A DNA stretch of 64,000 nt from Archangium violaceum. GTDB lineage: Bacteria > Myxococcota > Myxococcia > Myxococcales > Myxococcaceae. How positions within the stretch are numbered: the stretch's first letter is position 1; every line of letters begins with the position of its first letter. Under the pieces are notes generated by a model. That model saw only the letters and a list, made by a program, of their open reading frames with translations, did no database searches and had not been told where the DNA came from. The stretch is taken from positions 9,964,001 to 10,028,000 of the forward strand of contig NZ_CP069396.1 of assembly GCF_016887565.1 (NCBI RefSeq), written 5' to 3'. Made by a program: the position numbers and the translations under genes. Below are positions 56,765 through 64,000 of the stretch, one piece after another.

Positions 56765-59173
56765 ATGCGTGTCGATTCCCTTCAGGCCCTCGCCTGTCTC
56801 CTCCTGCTGTGGGGCTGCACGGAGGTGGAGCCTCCTGAGACTCCGCCCGTTTCTCGCAAGGAGGTAGCGGTGGTGGCGGTGCCTTCCCGTTTCACGGACA
56901 CGGAGCTCGTCGACGGCCTCGACAGCGCCACCTCCATGGCCATCGCTCCAGACGGACGCATCTTCGTCTGCGAGCAGAAGGGCCGGCTCCGGATCATCCA
57001 GGACGGCAAGCTGCTGACCGAGCCCTTCCTGTCGGTGGGCGTCGACGCCAACGGGGAGCGGGGGCTGCTCGGCGTGGCGTTCGATTCCAACTTCCCCGCC
57101 CAGCCCTACGTGTACGTGTATTACACGGCCACCGGGCCCTCCGTGCACAACCGGCTCAGCCGCTTCACCGCGAGCGGCAACCGGGCCGTGTCCGGCAGCG
57201 AGAAGATCCTCCTCGAGCTCGAGCCGTTGGGAGCCAGCGTCCACAACGGAGGCGCCCTGCACTTCGGGGCCGACGGCAAGCTCTACGTGGCCGTGGGGGA
57301 GAACTCGCGCTCGGAGAACGCACCGAAGCTCGACACGCTGATGGGCAAGCTCCTGCGGCTCGAGAAGGACGGCACCATCCCCTCGAGCAACCCGTTCTAC
57401 ACGCGCACCACGGGCGTCTACCGGGCCATCTGGGCACTCGGCCTGCGCAACCCCTTCAGCTTCGCCGTGCAGCCGGGCACCGGCCGCGTCTTCATCAACG
57501 ACGTCGGAGCCAACGAGTGGGAGGAGCTCAACGAGGGCGTCGCCGGGGCCAACTACGGCTGGCCGGACACGGAGGGCCCCACGAGCGACTCGCGCTTCCG
57601 CGCGCCGCTGTTCGCCTACCGGCACGGCACGGGCACGGACAGGGGTTGCGCCATCGCCGGAGGCGCCTTCTACAACCCGGCCGCGCTCCAGTTCCCCGCG
57701 GAGTACGTGGGGCGCTACTTCTTCGCGGACTACTGCAACGGGTGGATCCGCACGTACGACCCGAAGGATGGCGCCGTGGCCCTCTTCGCCACGGGACTGA
57801 AGGCGCCGGTGGACCTCGACGTCGGGCCGGACGGCAGCCTCTACTACCTGGACCGCCAGGACGACTCCGTGCACCGCATCCGTTACACGACGGACAGCGA
57901 GGCGCCCGTCATCACGCGACAACCCGAGAGCCGGACGGGAGTGCCCGGCCAATCCGTGACGTTCACGGTGAGCGCCTCCGGGACGCCCCCCCTGCGCTAC
58001 CAATGGCAGCGCGATGGCAGGGACCTGGCGGGGAAGACGTCCGCCAGCCTCACCCTGGCGGTGGCCCTCGCGGACTCGGGAGCCCGCTTCCGGGTGCGGG
58101 TGTCCAACGACTTCGGCTCGGTGCTGAGCAACGAGGCCGTCCTCACCGTGAGGAACGACACCCCACCCATCGCCACCATCACCGCCCCCGCGACGGGGAC
58201 GCTCTACACCGCCGGGAGCACCGTCCGCTTCGCGGGCCTCGGCACGGACGCCGAGGACGGCACGCTGCCGGACAGCGCCTTCACCTGGCGCGTGGACTTC
58301 CACCATGACGACCACCTGCACCCCTTCCTGCCCTCCACGAACGGGGTGAGGAGCGGGACGTTCACCGTGCCCACCGAGGGCGAGACCGCCGCGAACGTGT
58401 GGTACCGCATCCACCTGCGGGTGGAGGACTCCAGCGGGGTCACCCACGAGACCTACCGGGACGTGTACCCCCGGAAGGTGAAGCTGCGGGTGGACACCGA
58501 GCCGGCGGGACTCCAGGTGACGCTGGACGGACAGCCCCAGGTCACACCGCTGGAGGTGGAGAGCGTGGTGGGCATCGTGCGCACGCTCGGGATCGTCTCC
58601 CCCCAGGTTCGGGGCGGGACGACGTACCTCTTCGACCGCTGGTCGGACGGAGGCGGCCCGACGCATCCCACCCCCACGCCCTCCGCCGACACGCGCTACA
58701 CGGCGGTGTTCCGCACGGGGGTGGACCCGGGCACCGGCACGGGCCTGCGGGCGGAGTACTTCAACGAGGTCAACCTCTCCCTGAAGGCGCTGGAGCGGGT
58801 GGACACCACCGTGGACTTCCGCTGGGAGAGCGGCGCTCCCAACCCGGCCCTGGAAGTCGACACCTTCTCGGTGCGCTGGACGGGGAGCGTGGTGCCCCAG
58901 TACTCGGAGACGTACACCTTCCATACCCAGACCAACGACGGCGTCCGGCTCTGGGTGGACGGGAAGCTCCTCATCGATGACTGGGCGGCGCACACCACCA
59001 CCGAGAACACCGGCACCCTCACGCTCGAGGCGGGCCGCGCGTACAGCCTGCGGATGGAGTTCTACGAGAAAACGGGTCTGGCCATCGCCCGGCTGCTGTG
59101 GTCGAGCCCCGGCCAGACCCAGGGCAAGAAGCAGGTCATCCCCCAGGAGCGGCTGAGACCGACGCCTCCCTAG
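56765..59173 (+). CDS. PQQ-type soluble aldose/sorbosone dehydrogenase lipoprotein with Ig-like and PA14 domains
   Basis: 802 aa from ATG 56765; the extension to 56606 is shadow sequence. Lipobox LLLLWGC with Cys18. Residues about 35-380 form the six-bladed propeller of soluble glucose/sorbosone dehydrogenases: TSMAIAPDGRIFVCEQKGRLRI, ERGLLGVAFDSNF, HNGGALHFGADGKLYVAVGEN, ALGLRNPFSFAVQP, GANYGWPDTEG. An Ig-like domain (VITRQPESRTGVPGQSVTFTVSASG), further beta-sandwich regions and a C-terminal PA14 domain (GLRAEYFNEVNL, RWTGSVVPQYSETYTFHTQTNDGVRLWVDG) follow. The last two types bind carbohydrate or other surfaces. The enzyme would oxidise sugars outside the cell with PQQ as cofactor; PQQ genes are not in the window. 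Confidence 0.86.
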   Translation: MRVDSLQALACLLLLWGCTEVEPPETPPVSRKEVAVVAVPSRFTDTELVDGLDSATSMAIAPDGRIFVCEQKGRLRIIQDGKLLTEPFLSVGVDANGERGLLGVAFDSNFPAQPYVYVYYTATGPSVHNRLSRFTASGNRAVSGSEKILLELEPLGASVHNGGALHFGADGKLYVAVGENSRSENAPKLDTLMGKLLRLEKDGTIPSSNPFYTRTTGVYRAIWALGLRNPFSFAVQPGTGRVFINDVGANEWEELNEGVAGANYGWPDTEGPTSDSRFRAPLFAYRHGTGTDRGCAIAGGAFYNPAALQFPAEYVGRYFFADYCNGWIRTYDPKDGAVALFATGLKAPVDLDVGPDGSLYYLDRQDDSVHRIRYTTDSEAPVITRQPESRTGVPGQSVTFTVSASGTPPLRYQWQRDGRDLAGKTSASLTLAVALADSGARFRVRVSNDFGSVLSNEAVLTVRNDTPPIATITAPATGTLYTAGSTVRFAGLGTDAEDGTLPDSAFTWRVDFHHDDHLHPFLPSTNGVRSGTFTVPTEGETAANVWYRIHLRVEDSSGVTHETYRDVYPRKVKLRVDTEPAGLQVTLDGQPQVTPLEVESVVGIVRTLGIVSPQVRGGTTYLFDRWSDGGGPTHPTPTPSADTRYTAVFRTGVDPGTGTGLRAEYFNEVNLSLKALERVDTTVDFRWESGAPNPALEVDTFSVRWTGSVVPQYSETYTFHTQTNDGVRLWVDGKLLIDDWAAHTTTENTGTLTLEAGRAYSLRMEFYEKTGLAIARLLWSSPGQTQGKKQVIPQERLRPTPP

Positions 59174-59265
59174 CCTCGAAGCGGGCGGCCGGGCATCTCC
59201 CCCATTGATTCATTCGCGCGTTTGCGGCACCAAGCGCATTCCGCTCGTAGCGACGAGGTACCACC

Positions 59266-60585
59266 ATGCCCAGCACGCACCTGACCTTCTCCTCCGCCGA
59301 GGCCCACCGCGACTGGCTGGAGGGCCAGTCCGCCCTGCCCCGAGGCTTCCGCGTCGGGCGCACGCGCCTGGAGTTCATGCCCGCCGAGGTGGCGAAGCCG
59401 GCGAAGATGAACCTCACCCTCATCGTGCTCGACGAGCCGACCCCGGCGTTCGCGGCGATGTTCACGAAGAACGCCTTCCCGGGAGCGCCGGTGCTCATCG
59501 GTCGCGAGCGGCTGAAGGAGCCCACGCTGGGCGCGGTGGTGGTGAACAACAAGGTGAGCAACGTGTGCGCGCCCGGAGGCGTCGAGGCCTCCGAGCGGCT
59601 GTGCGCGGCGGTGGCCGGGCAGCTGGGGCTGAGCGCCTCGCAGGTGCTGCCGTGCTCGACGGGCGTCATCGGCTGGCGGCTGCCTGTGGACGCGATGGTG
59701 GAGGCGGTGCCCCAGGCGGTGTCCACGCTGGCGGCCGGCTCGGTGATGCCCGCCGCCGAGGGCATCATGACGACCGACCTGTACGCCAAGGTCCGCCGGG
59801 CCCGGGTGGGCAACGGGAGCATCGTGGGCATCGCCAAGGGCGCGGGGATGATCGAACCCAACCTGGCCACCATGCTCGTCTTCCTGATGACGGACGTGGA
59901 CGTGCCGCGCGAGGACCTGCGCACGGCGATGCGCTCGGTGGTCGCGAGGACGTTCGGCTGCATCAGCGTGGACAGCGACACGAGCACCTCGGACACGGTG
60001 GCGCTGCTGTCCTCGAGGCAGGTGCCCTGCCCGAGCCTCCGGGAGTTCGAGGCGGCGCTGGAGCAGGTGTGCGCGGACCTGGCCGAGGACGTGGTGCGCA
60101 ACGGCGAGGGTGTGCACCACGTCATGCGCGTGAGGGTGAGCGGAGCCCCGAGCGAGGAGGTGGCGCGGGGCATCGGCAAGTCGGTGGTGAACTCGCCGCT
60201 GTTCCAGTGCGCGGTGAACGGGAACGACCCGAACGTGGGCCGGCTGGTGGCGGCCATCGGCAAGTACGTGGGGGCGCACCACCCCGAGGTGGACCTGTCG
60301 GGCTGCACGCTGCGCATGGGCGGCCGGGTCATCTTCGAGCGAGGCACCTTCCGCCTGGACAACGAGGCGGAGAAGGCGCTGGTGGCCCACATGAAGGGCG
60401 CGGAGCTGTACGCCAGCGTCCCGCCCGCGGACGGGCTCACCTTCCGCCCGCCGGTGACGTTCCCGCCGCACGAGCGCTCCGTGGAGATCGACGTGGAGCT
60501 GGGCACCGGCCCGGCCAGCGGCACGGTGCTCGGCTCGGACCGCAGCCACGAGTACATCAGCGAGAACGCGGACTACCGCAGCTGA
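59266..60585 (+). CDS. argJ: Glutamate N-acetyltransferase / amino-acid acetyltransferase ArgJ
   Basis: 439 aa, slightly longer than usual. ArgJ moves the acetyl group from N-acetylornithine to glutamate in the cyclic arginine pathway and is made as a proenzyme that cuts itself before a Thr. The cleavage site is visible as GAGMIEPNLATMLVF, with the nucleophile Thr after Ala. The oxyanion residues are in PCSTGVIGWRLP and FTKNAFPGAP is present near the start. The C-terminus ends YISENADYRS, close to the conserved YxxxNAxYRT. Cytosolic. It is flanked by unrelated genes rather than other arg genes, so it is transcribed alone or with the following defence genes (91-bp gap). Confidence 0.92.
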   Translation: MPSTHLTFSSAEAHRDWLEGQSALPRGFRVGRTRLEFMPAEVAKPAKMNLTLIVLDEPTPAFAAMFTKNAFPGAPVLIGRERLKEPTLGAVVVNNKVSNVCAPGGVEASERLCAAVAGQLGLSASQVLPCSTGVIGWRLPVDAMVEAVPQAVSTLAAGSVMPAAEGIMTTDLYAKVRRARVGNGSIVGIAKGAGMIEPNLATMLVFLMTDVDVPREDLRTAMRSVVARTFGCISVDSDTSTSDTVALLSSRQVPCPSLREFEAALEQVCADLAEDVVRNGEGVHHVMRVRVSGAPSEEVARGIGKSVVNSPLFQCAVNGNDPNVGRLVAAIGKYVGAHHPEVDLSGCTLRMGGRVIFERGTFRLDNEAEKALVAHMKGAELYASVPPADGLTFRPPVTFPPHERSVEIDVELGTGPASGTVLGSDRSHEYISENADYRS

Positions 60586-60665
60586 ACAGCGGCTCCAGCC
60601 TCCGCTATCTGGCGGGGAGCAGATCATCTACGCTCCGGGCATGCCTGGAGCGGACGAGCTTCGAG

Positions 60666-60670
60666 AAGGA
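60666..60670 (+). promoter_or_regulatory. Ribosome site deciding a TTG start for the Septu-like ATPase
   Basis: AAGGA with 6 nt to TTG 60677, whereas the upstream ATG 60641 and downstream ATG 60689 have no well-spaced site. Confidence 0.6.
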
Positions 60671-60676
60671 AGAGCG

Positions 60677-61993
60677 TTGAACCAGCCGATGTATTTCGCG
60701 GAGCTCACTGTCGAAAACGTCCGTTGTTTCAGCTCGCGGCAGGTGCTCGATCTGCGTGATGGCAACGGCCGACTCGCCCAGTGGACGGTCATCCTGGGCG
60801 ACAACGGGGTCGGCAAGACGACACTGCTGCAGTGCCTCTATGGCATGAAGCCGACCGTGCTGCCGCCCATGCCCGGTGCGATGGTCGGTACCGTCCCTGA
60901 CTCCACCTACTGGGCCCCCGAGCTGAAACAAGGGCTTCGCCGGAGCTTGAGCGAGGAGGACAGTCAGCTCAAGGCCAGCATCGCCATCGGTACCTCTCTC
61001 GGCGATGCGAGCGATGCCACCGCGCTCCTGTCCCTGGACGAGCAGTGGAACGCGAGGAAGGCGAGCGGCTCCCAGTACAGCTCGATGAATGCCGACATGT
61101 TCTGCTGCGGGTATGGGGCCTCTCGGCGGCCCGGGCGGACCGCGCTCTCGGCGGACTCCCGGCCCTGGGCAGCCGCCACCCTCTTCTCCGACAGCGCCGA
61201 GCTCATCAATGTCGAGGAGTGGTTGCTCCAGGCGGACTACTCCGCTCGCTCGAACGCACCCGGGGCCAGCAAGCGGTTCGAGCACATCCGCGAGACCATC
61301 CTGCGACTCCTGGAGAACGTCTCCGCGGTTCGCATCGAGGGGCTCGACAAGGTGCCACCCCAGCCCATCGTGCAGCTGGAAACCCCGTATGGATGGGTGC
61401 GGCCGCACCAACTCAGCCTCGGCTACAGGGCCATGCTGAGCTGGGTCCTGGATCTCGCCAGCCGGATGTTCGAGCGCTATCCCACGAGTGAAGATCCACT
61501 CTCCGAGCCCGCGGTGGTCCTGGTCGATGAGATCGACCTGCACCTGCACCCCCGATGGCAGCGCGACATCGTGAGATTCCTGAGCGAGCGCTTCCAGAGG
61601 ACCCAGTTCATCGTCACGGCCCACAGCCCCCTCATCGTCCAGGCAGCGGAGAACGCCAACCTGGTCGTCCTCCACCGTGCGCCCGACGATGGGGATCATG
61701 TCTTGATCCAGAACGACCCGGAGATCGTCCGGGGCTGGCGGGTCGACCAGCTCCTCACGAGCGACCTCTTCGGTCTCACGAGCGCACGTCCGCCAGGATT
61801 CACGAAGCTGCTCGAGCGCCGGGGTGAGCTGCTCGAGAAGGCAACACGTACCCCGGAGGAGGAGCAGGAGCTCGCCAACATCGAACGCGAGCTGCAGTCG
61901 ATGCCGACGGGCGAGACGCCAGAGGACATCGATGCGGGCAAGACGATCCGATGGTTCGCCGAGCAGCTCCGAAAGGACACGGCCCACTCGTGA
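60677..61993 (+). CDS. Septu-type (PtuA-like) defence ATPase
   Basis: 438 aa from TTG 60677. SMC/OLD-type ABC ATPase: N-terminal strand YFAELTVENVRCFSSRQVLDL, Walker A GDNGVGKTTLLQ, signature-like LSLGYRAMLSW, Walker B AVVLVDEIDLHLHPRWQ, and the His-switch region TQFIVTAHSPLIVQ. The C-terminal helical tail is Glu-rich (EKATRTPEEEQELANIERELQS). In Septu systems PtuA pairs with an HNH nuclease, PtuB, and blocks phage; similar pairs also serve as retron effectors. Here the partner starts within its last codons (GTGA overlap), so they are made together. No reverse transcriptase is present, so stand-alone Septu is the better reading. Base composition is slightly less GC-biased than in the neighbours. 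Confidence 0.82.
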   Translation: MNQPMYFAELTVENVRCFSSRQVLDLRDGNGRLAQWTVILGDNGVGKTTLLQCLYGMKPTVLPPMPGAMVGTVPDSTYWAPELKQGLRRSLSEEDSQLKASIAIGTSLGDASDATALLSLDEQWNARKASGSQYSSMNADMFCCGYGASRRPGRTALSADSRPWAAATLFSDSAELINVEEWLLQADYSARSNAPGASKRFEHIRETILRLLENVSAVRIEGLDKVPPQPIVQLETPYGWVRPHQLSLGYRAMLSWVLDLASRMFERYPTSEDPLSEPAVVLVDEIDLHLHPRWQRDIVRFLSERFQRTQFIVTAHSPLIVQAAENANLVVLHRAPDDGDHVLIQNDPEIVRGWRVDQLLTSDLFGLTSARPPGFTKLLERRGELLEKATRTPEEEQELANIERELQSMPTGETPEDIDAGKTIRWFAEQLRKDTAHS

Positions 61994-62841
61994 TCCGGAT
62001 CGTCCGTCCCGAGGAGCCACCAGAGGTTCTCGCCAGGAAGGGCTCCACCCTGGTGCGAAACATGCTCGCCGAGTACCACTCGGATCCTCGGAGCTATCAG
62101 GATGGCTCCAAGGCATTCGAATTCGCTCAAGGCGTGTATGGACACCGTGACGTCAAGAAATGCCTCTCGAACGCGCAGCACGAGAAGTGCGCCTACTGCG
62201 AGGTACGAATCGTCAGCGATGCCGGAGACGTCGAACACTTCCGGCCCAAGGCATGTGTGCGTCAGGGCAAGGACCAGCCCAAGCAGAGCCCAGGCTATTT
62301 CTGGCTCGCCTACACGTGGAGCAATCTTCTTTATGCCTGCTCTCGCTGCAACCGCGAGCACAAGCGGGACCTCTTCCCACTCACGGATCCAACGGCCCGT
62401 GCCGATGCCCTACGCGAGGAGGGAAGCACGGCGGGGGAAGCTCCGCTCCTGCTGGACCCCGCCACCGACACGCCAGAGCTCCACATTCGTTTCAACGGGG
62501 AACGCGCCGAGCCCCTGAATGAAGGACGGCGTGGACGCATGACCATCGACGTGCTCGGACTCAATCGCATGAGGCTATTGGAAGCACGCCGGGAGAGGCT
62601 CGAGCACGTCCGAAAGAGGTTCAATACCTTGCGCCTCGTGCGAGCAGGCCTCTTTCCCATGAACCACCCCGAGGCACGGGAACATCTCCACGACCTGTGC
62701 CGGGAGATCCTCGCGGCGACGGATTCCCGTGCGCCCTTCGCGGCGATGATCCGCGGCGCGGTGCGACAGTGGTTCGCACCGGACCTGGAATTCCCCTGCT
62801 CCGAGGAACGACTCGTGGCCTGGGCGCTCACGCTCCAATGA
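61990..62841 (+). CDS. Septu-type (PtuB-like) HNH nuclease
   Basis: 283 aa from GTG 61990, which overlaps the ATPase stop as GTGA; the longer frame to 61951 is shadow. The HNH zinc-finger core is CAYCEVRIVSDAGDVEHFRPKA, with the catalytic His in VEHFRPK, then a second CxxC in YACSRCNREHKRDLFP. The segment PLLLDPATDTPELHIRF is typical of the TIGR02646/PtuB-like HNH family. It probably cuts DNA when the ATPase senses phage infection. Its 3' end overlaps the convergent hydrolase by 14 bp. Together with the ATPase it forms a complete two-gene defence operon downstream of argJ. Confidence 0.85.
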   Translation: MIRIVRPEEPPEVLARKGSTLVRNMLAEYHSDPRSYQDGSKAFEFAQGVYGHRDVKKCLSNAQHEKCAYCEVRIVSDAGDVEHFRPKACVRQGKDQPKQSPGYFWLAYTWSNLLYACSRCNREHKRDLFPLTDPTARADALREEGSTAGEAPLLLDPATDTPELHIRFNGERAEPLNEGRRGRMTIDVLGLNRMRLLEARRERLEHVRKRFNTLRLVRAGLFPMNHPEAREHLHDLCREILAATDSRAPFAAMIRGAVRQWFAPDLEFPCSEERLVAWALTLQ

Positions 62842-63697
62842 AGGTCCGGAGGCGCTCGACCACGAGCTCCGGTTGCCGGATGGGCAGATCGTGGCTCGCG
62901 TCCGGGATGGTCTCGCAGACGATTCCCGGCACGAGCGAGCGCGCGCGGGCCATCACCGTCTCCGCATCGTAGATGCGCTCCTGCTGGCCCACGAGGAGGA
63001 GCGTCGGCACCTGGATGCGCCGCAGCACCTCCTCCTTCACCACCGCCGGCCATGGACCGCGGTACCAGCCGAAGTGCCGGAGCCCCGTCCACATCACGTC
63101 CCCGATTCCGCTCATCACCGCGTCGTACAGGCCCCCCGCCTCCTTCGGCGGAACGGCCGCCCACCGCAGATGGGCGTGAACCCACTCGCGCCGCTTCCAG
63201 AACAGGAAGGGAAAGCCCCGCAGGGCGAACTCGGTATTGAAACGGACGAAGGTGGCTCCCGGGGCGATCATCACCAGCTTCGACACCCGCTCCGGGGCCC
63301 GCGAGGCGTACTGCGCGGTGAGCCAGCCTCCGTACGACATCCCGCCCAGGTTCGTCCGCGACAGCCCTAGCGCGGTGAGCAGCTCGTCCAACCAACCGAG
63401 GAGCTGCTCGACCCGCGTGATGGGACGATGCGGCACGCTGAAGCCGTGATCGCCCGGCAGGTCCACGGCGTAGACCCGGAACGACTTCCCGAGCTCCAGG
63501 GCGTTCGCCGCCCACATGCCGGAAGAGACCTTGAACCCGTGGAGGAGCACGAGCGGCGGTGCCCCTTCCCTCCCCCACACCTGCACCCGGGTGCGCGCGC
63601 TCGGCGTCTCGACGTCCCGGGACTCGGGTGCGGTGGTCCACAACGACAGCAGGTGCTCATACGCCCGCCGGAAATCAACCTCTGTCTGGGAGCTCAT
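62828..63697 (-). CDS. Alpha/beta-fold hydrolase
   Basis: 289 aa. Classic alpha/beta hydrolase: oxyanion region PLVLLHGFKVSS, DLPGDHGFS, nucleophile elbow GGMSYGGW (Ser in GxSxG form MSYGG), acid in LLLVGQQERIYD region and the catalytic His in IPDASHDLP. A cap domain lies between (FPFLFWKRREWVHAHLRWAAVP). No signal peptide, so cytosolic. ATG 63697 overlaps the stop of the short-chain dehydrogenase by 4 bp, making a two-gene operon. The substrate is unknown; with an SDR partner, processing of a small lipid-like or aromatic ester is plausible. It is too far from the NRPS to count as its thioesterase on position alone. Confidence 0.86.
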   Translation of the reverse strand: MSSQTEVDFRRAYEHLLSLWTTAPESRDVETPSARTRVQVWGREGAPPLVLLHGFKVSSGMWAANALELGKSFRVYAVDLPGDHGFSVPHRPITRVEQLLGWLDELLTALGLSRTNLGGMSYGGWLTAQYASRAPERVSKLVMIAPGATFVRFNTEFALRGFPFLFWKRREWVHAHLRWAAVPPKEAGGLYDAVMSGIGDVMWTGLRHFGWYRGPWPAVVKEEVLRRIQVPTLLLVGQQERIYDAETVMARARSLVPGIVCETIPDASHDLPIRQPELVVERLRTFIGA

Positions 63698-64000
63698 GCC
63701 AACCCCACCTCCTTCTCACTCCAGGACCACAGCCGCTCGGCGAGCCCGCGGTCATTCGCCTTCTTCGACACGGAGACGATCTTCTTCTTGTAGAAGTACT
63801 CGCCCGAGACACGGGTGACGTCCTCGCTCGCCGCCAGGTACACGGACGTCTCGGCGCCCTGCGCCGGAGTCAGGAAGAACGGCTTGAGCAGGGCCAGGAT
63901 GGCTCCGCCGAAGCCCGTCTCCCGATCCTTCCCGAGCTGGGTGCCCACCGCTCCGGGGTGCAGGCTGTTGGCGGTGACGGCGGTGCCTCGCAGCCGCTCC
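63694..64000 (-). CDS. Short-chain dehydrogenase, C-terminal part only
   Basis: The frame is open to the right edge, so only the last 101 residues are seen. ERLRGTAVTANSLHPGAVGTQLG is the post-catalytic beta-strand and NAD(P)-binding loop (LHPGxVxT) of retinol-dehydrogenase-like SDRs. The tail GAETSVYLAASEDVTRVSGEYFYKKK is equally typical. The catalytic YxxxK lies outside the window. It ends with an ATGA overlap into the alpha/beta hydrolase. Confidence 0.82.
   Translation of the reverse strand, partial: ERLRGTAVTANSLHPGAVGTQLGKDRETGFGGAILALLKPFFLTPAQGAETSVYLAASEDVTRVSGEYFYKKKIVSVSKKANDRGLAERLWSWSEKEVGLA

Noticed and set aside
56427-56766. Longer frames upstream of the RelE-like gene as an antitoxin or fused domain
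   Set aside because: No DNA-binding or antitoxin-like sequence and poor codon bias; GGAGG directly before GTG 56426 supports the short gene.
60586-62841. Retron with PtuAB-type effector
   Set aside because: No reverse transcriptase or retron RNA-like region lies beside the ATPase/HNH pair; argJ is directly upstream.

Overview
The window is GC-rich, uses G/C-ending codons almost throughout, and is packed with lipoproteins, outer-membrane proteins, very large NRPS genes and a carbohydrate-active secretome. This fits a predatory myxobacterium (Cystobacter/Archangium type). That assignment is an inference from composition and gene families, not from a marker gene.

Left region (1-6041): a minus-strand operon for a microviridin-type graspetide. 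A 71-aa precursor with a PFFARLL leader motif, a Gly-Gly leader end and three T-x-K-Y-P-S-D core repeats has a strong ribosome binding site. It is followed by the amide-forming (mvdC) and ester-forming (mvdD) ATP-grasp ligases, a small beta-barrel protein, a metallo-beta-lactamase-fold hydrolase and a partial C39-like/VKOR/thioredoxin fusion that runs off the left edge.

Middle left (6042-9170): a compact array of ten tRNA genes, several with unusual D-arms or variable arms, then an HNH endonuclease and a GT1 glycosyltransferase.

Centre (9243-45464): two adjacent minus-strand NRPS genes (6917 and 5153 aa) separated by 6 bp. They encode a fatty-acyl-AMP ligase/ACP loading unit and nine extension modules. 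I read the line-up as acyl-Gly-(D-X)-X-(D-Thr)-aromatic-(D-basic)-X-aromatic-Asp, where X is one repeated unassigned adenylation code. The line ends in an atypical epimerisation/condensation-like domain with no thioesterase. Modules 2-3 and 6-7 are a segmental duplication, and two adenylation half-domains are identical over 924 bp.

Right of the NRPS (45732-47853): a three-gene envelope cassette with 4-bp overlaps, containing an M28 peptidase lipoprotein between two beta-barrel-like proteins. Then come a c-type cytochrome lipoprotein, a small ORF, and a two-AAA+ ClpA/B-like ATPase fused to a release-factor-2-like domain that lacks GGQ. These are followed by a CE2-like esterase lipoprotein, a large membrane protein, a small BamE-like membrane protein, an orphan RelE/ParE-fold toxin, a PQQ-type sugar dehydrogenase with Ig and PA14 domains, and argJ.

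Right edge (60677-64000): a two-gene ATPase + HNH defence module of Septu (PtuAB) type, then a minus-strand alpha/beta hydrolase and a truncated short-chain dehydrogenase that overlap by 4 bp. The strongest candidates for under-described biology are the three-core graspetide operon, the TE-less lipononapeptide line, the aberrant tRNA array and the AAA+/RF2 fusion.
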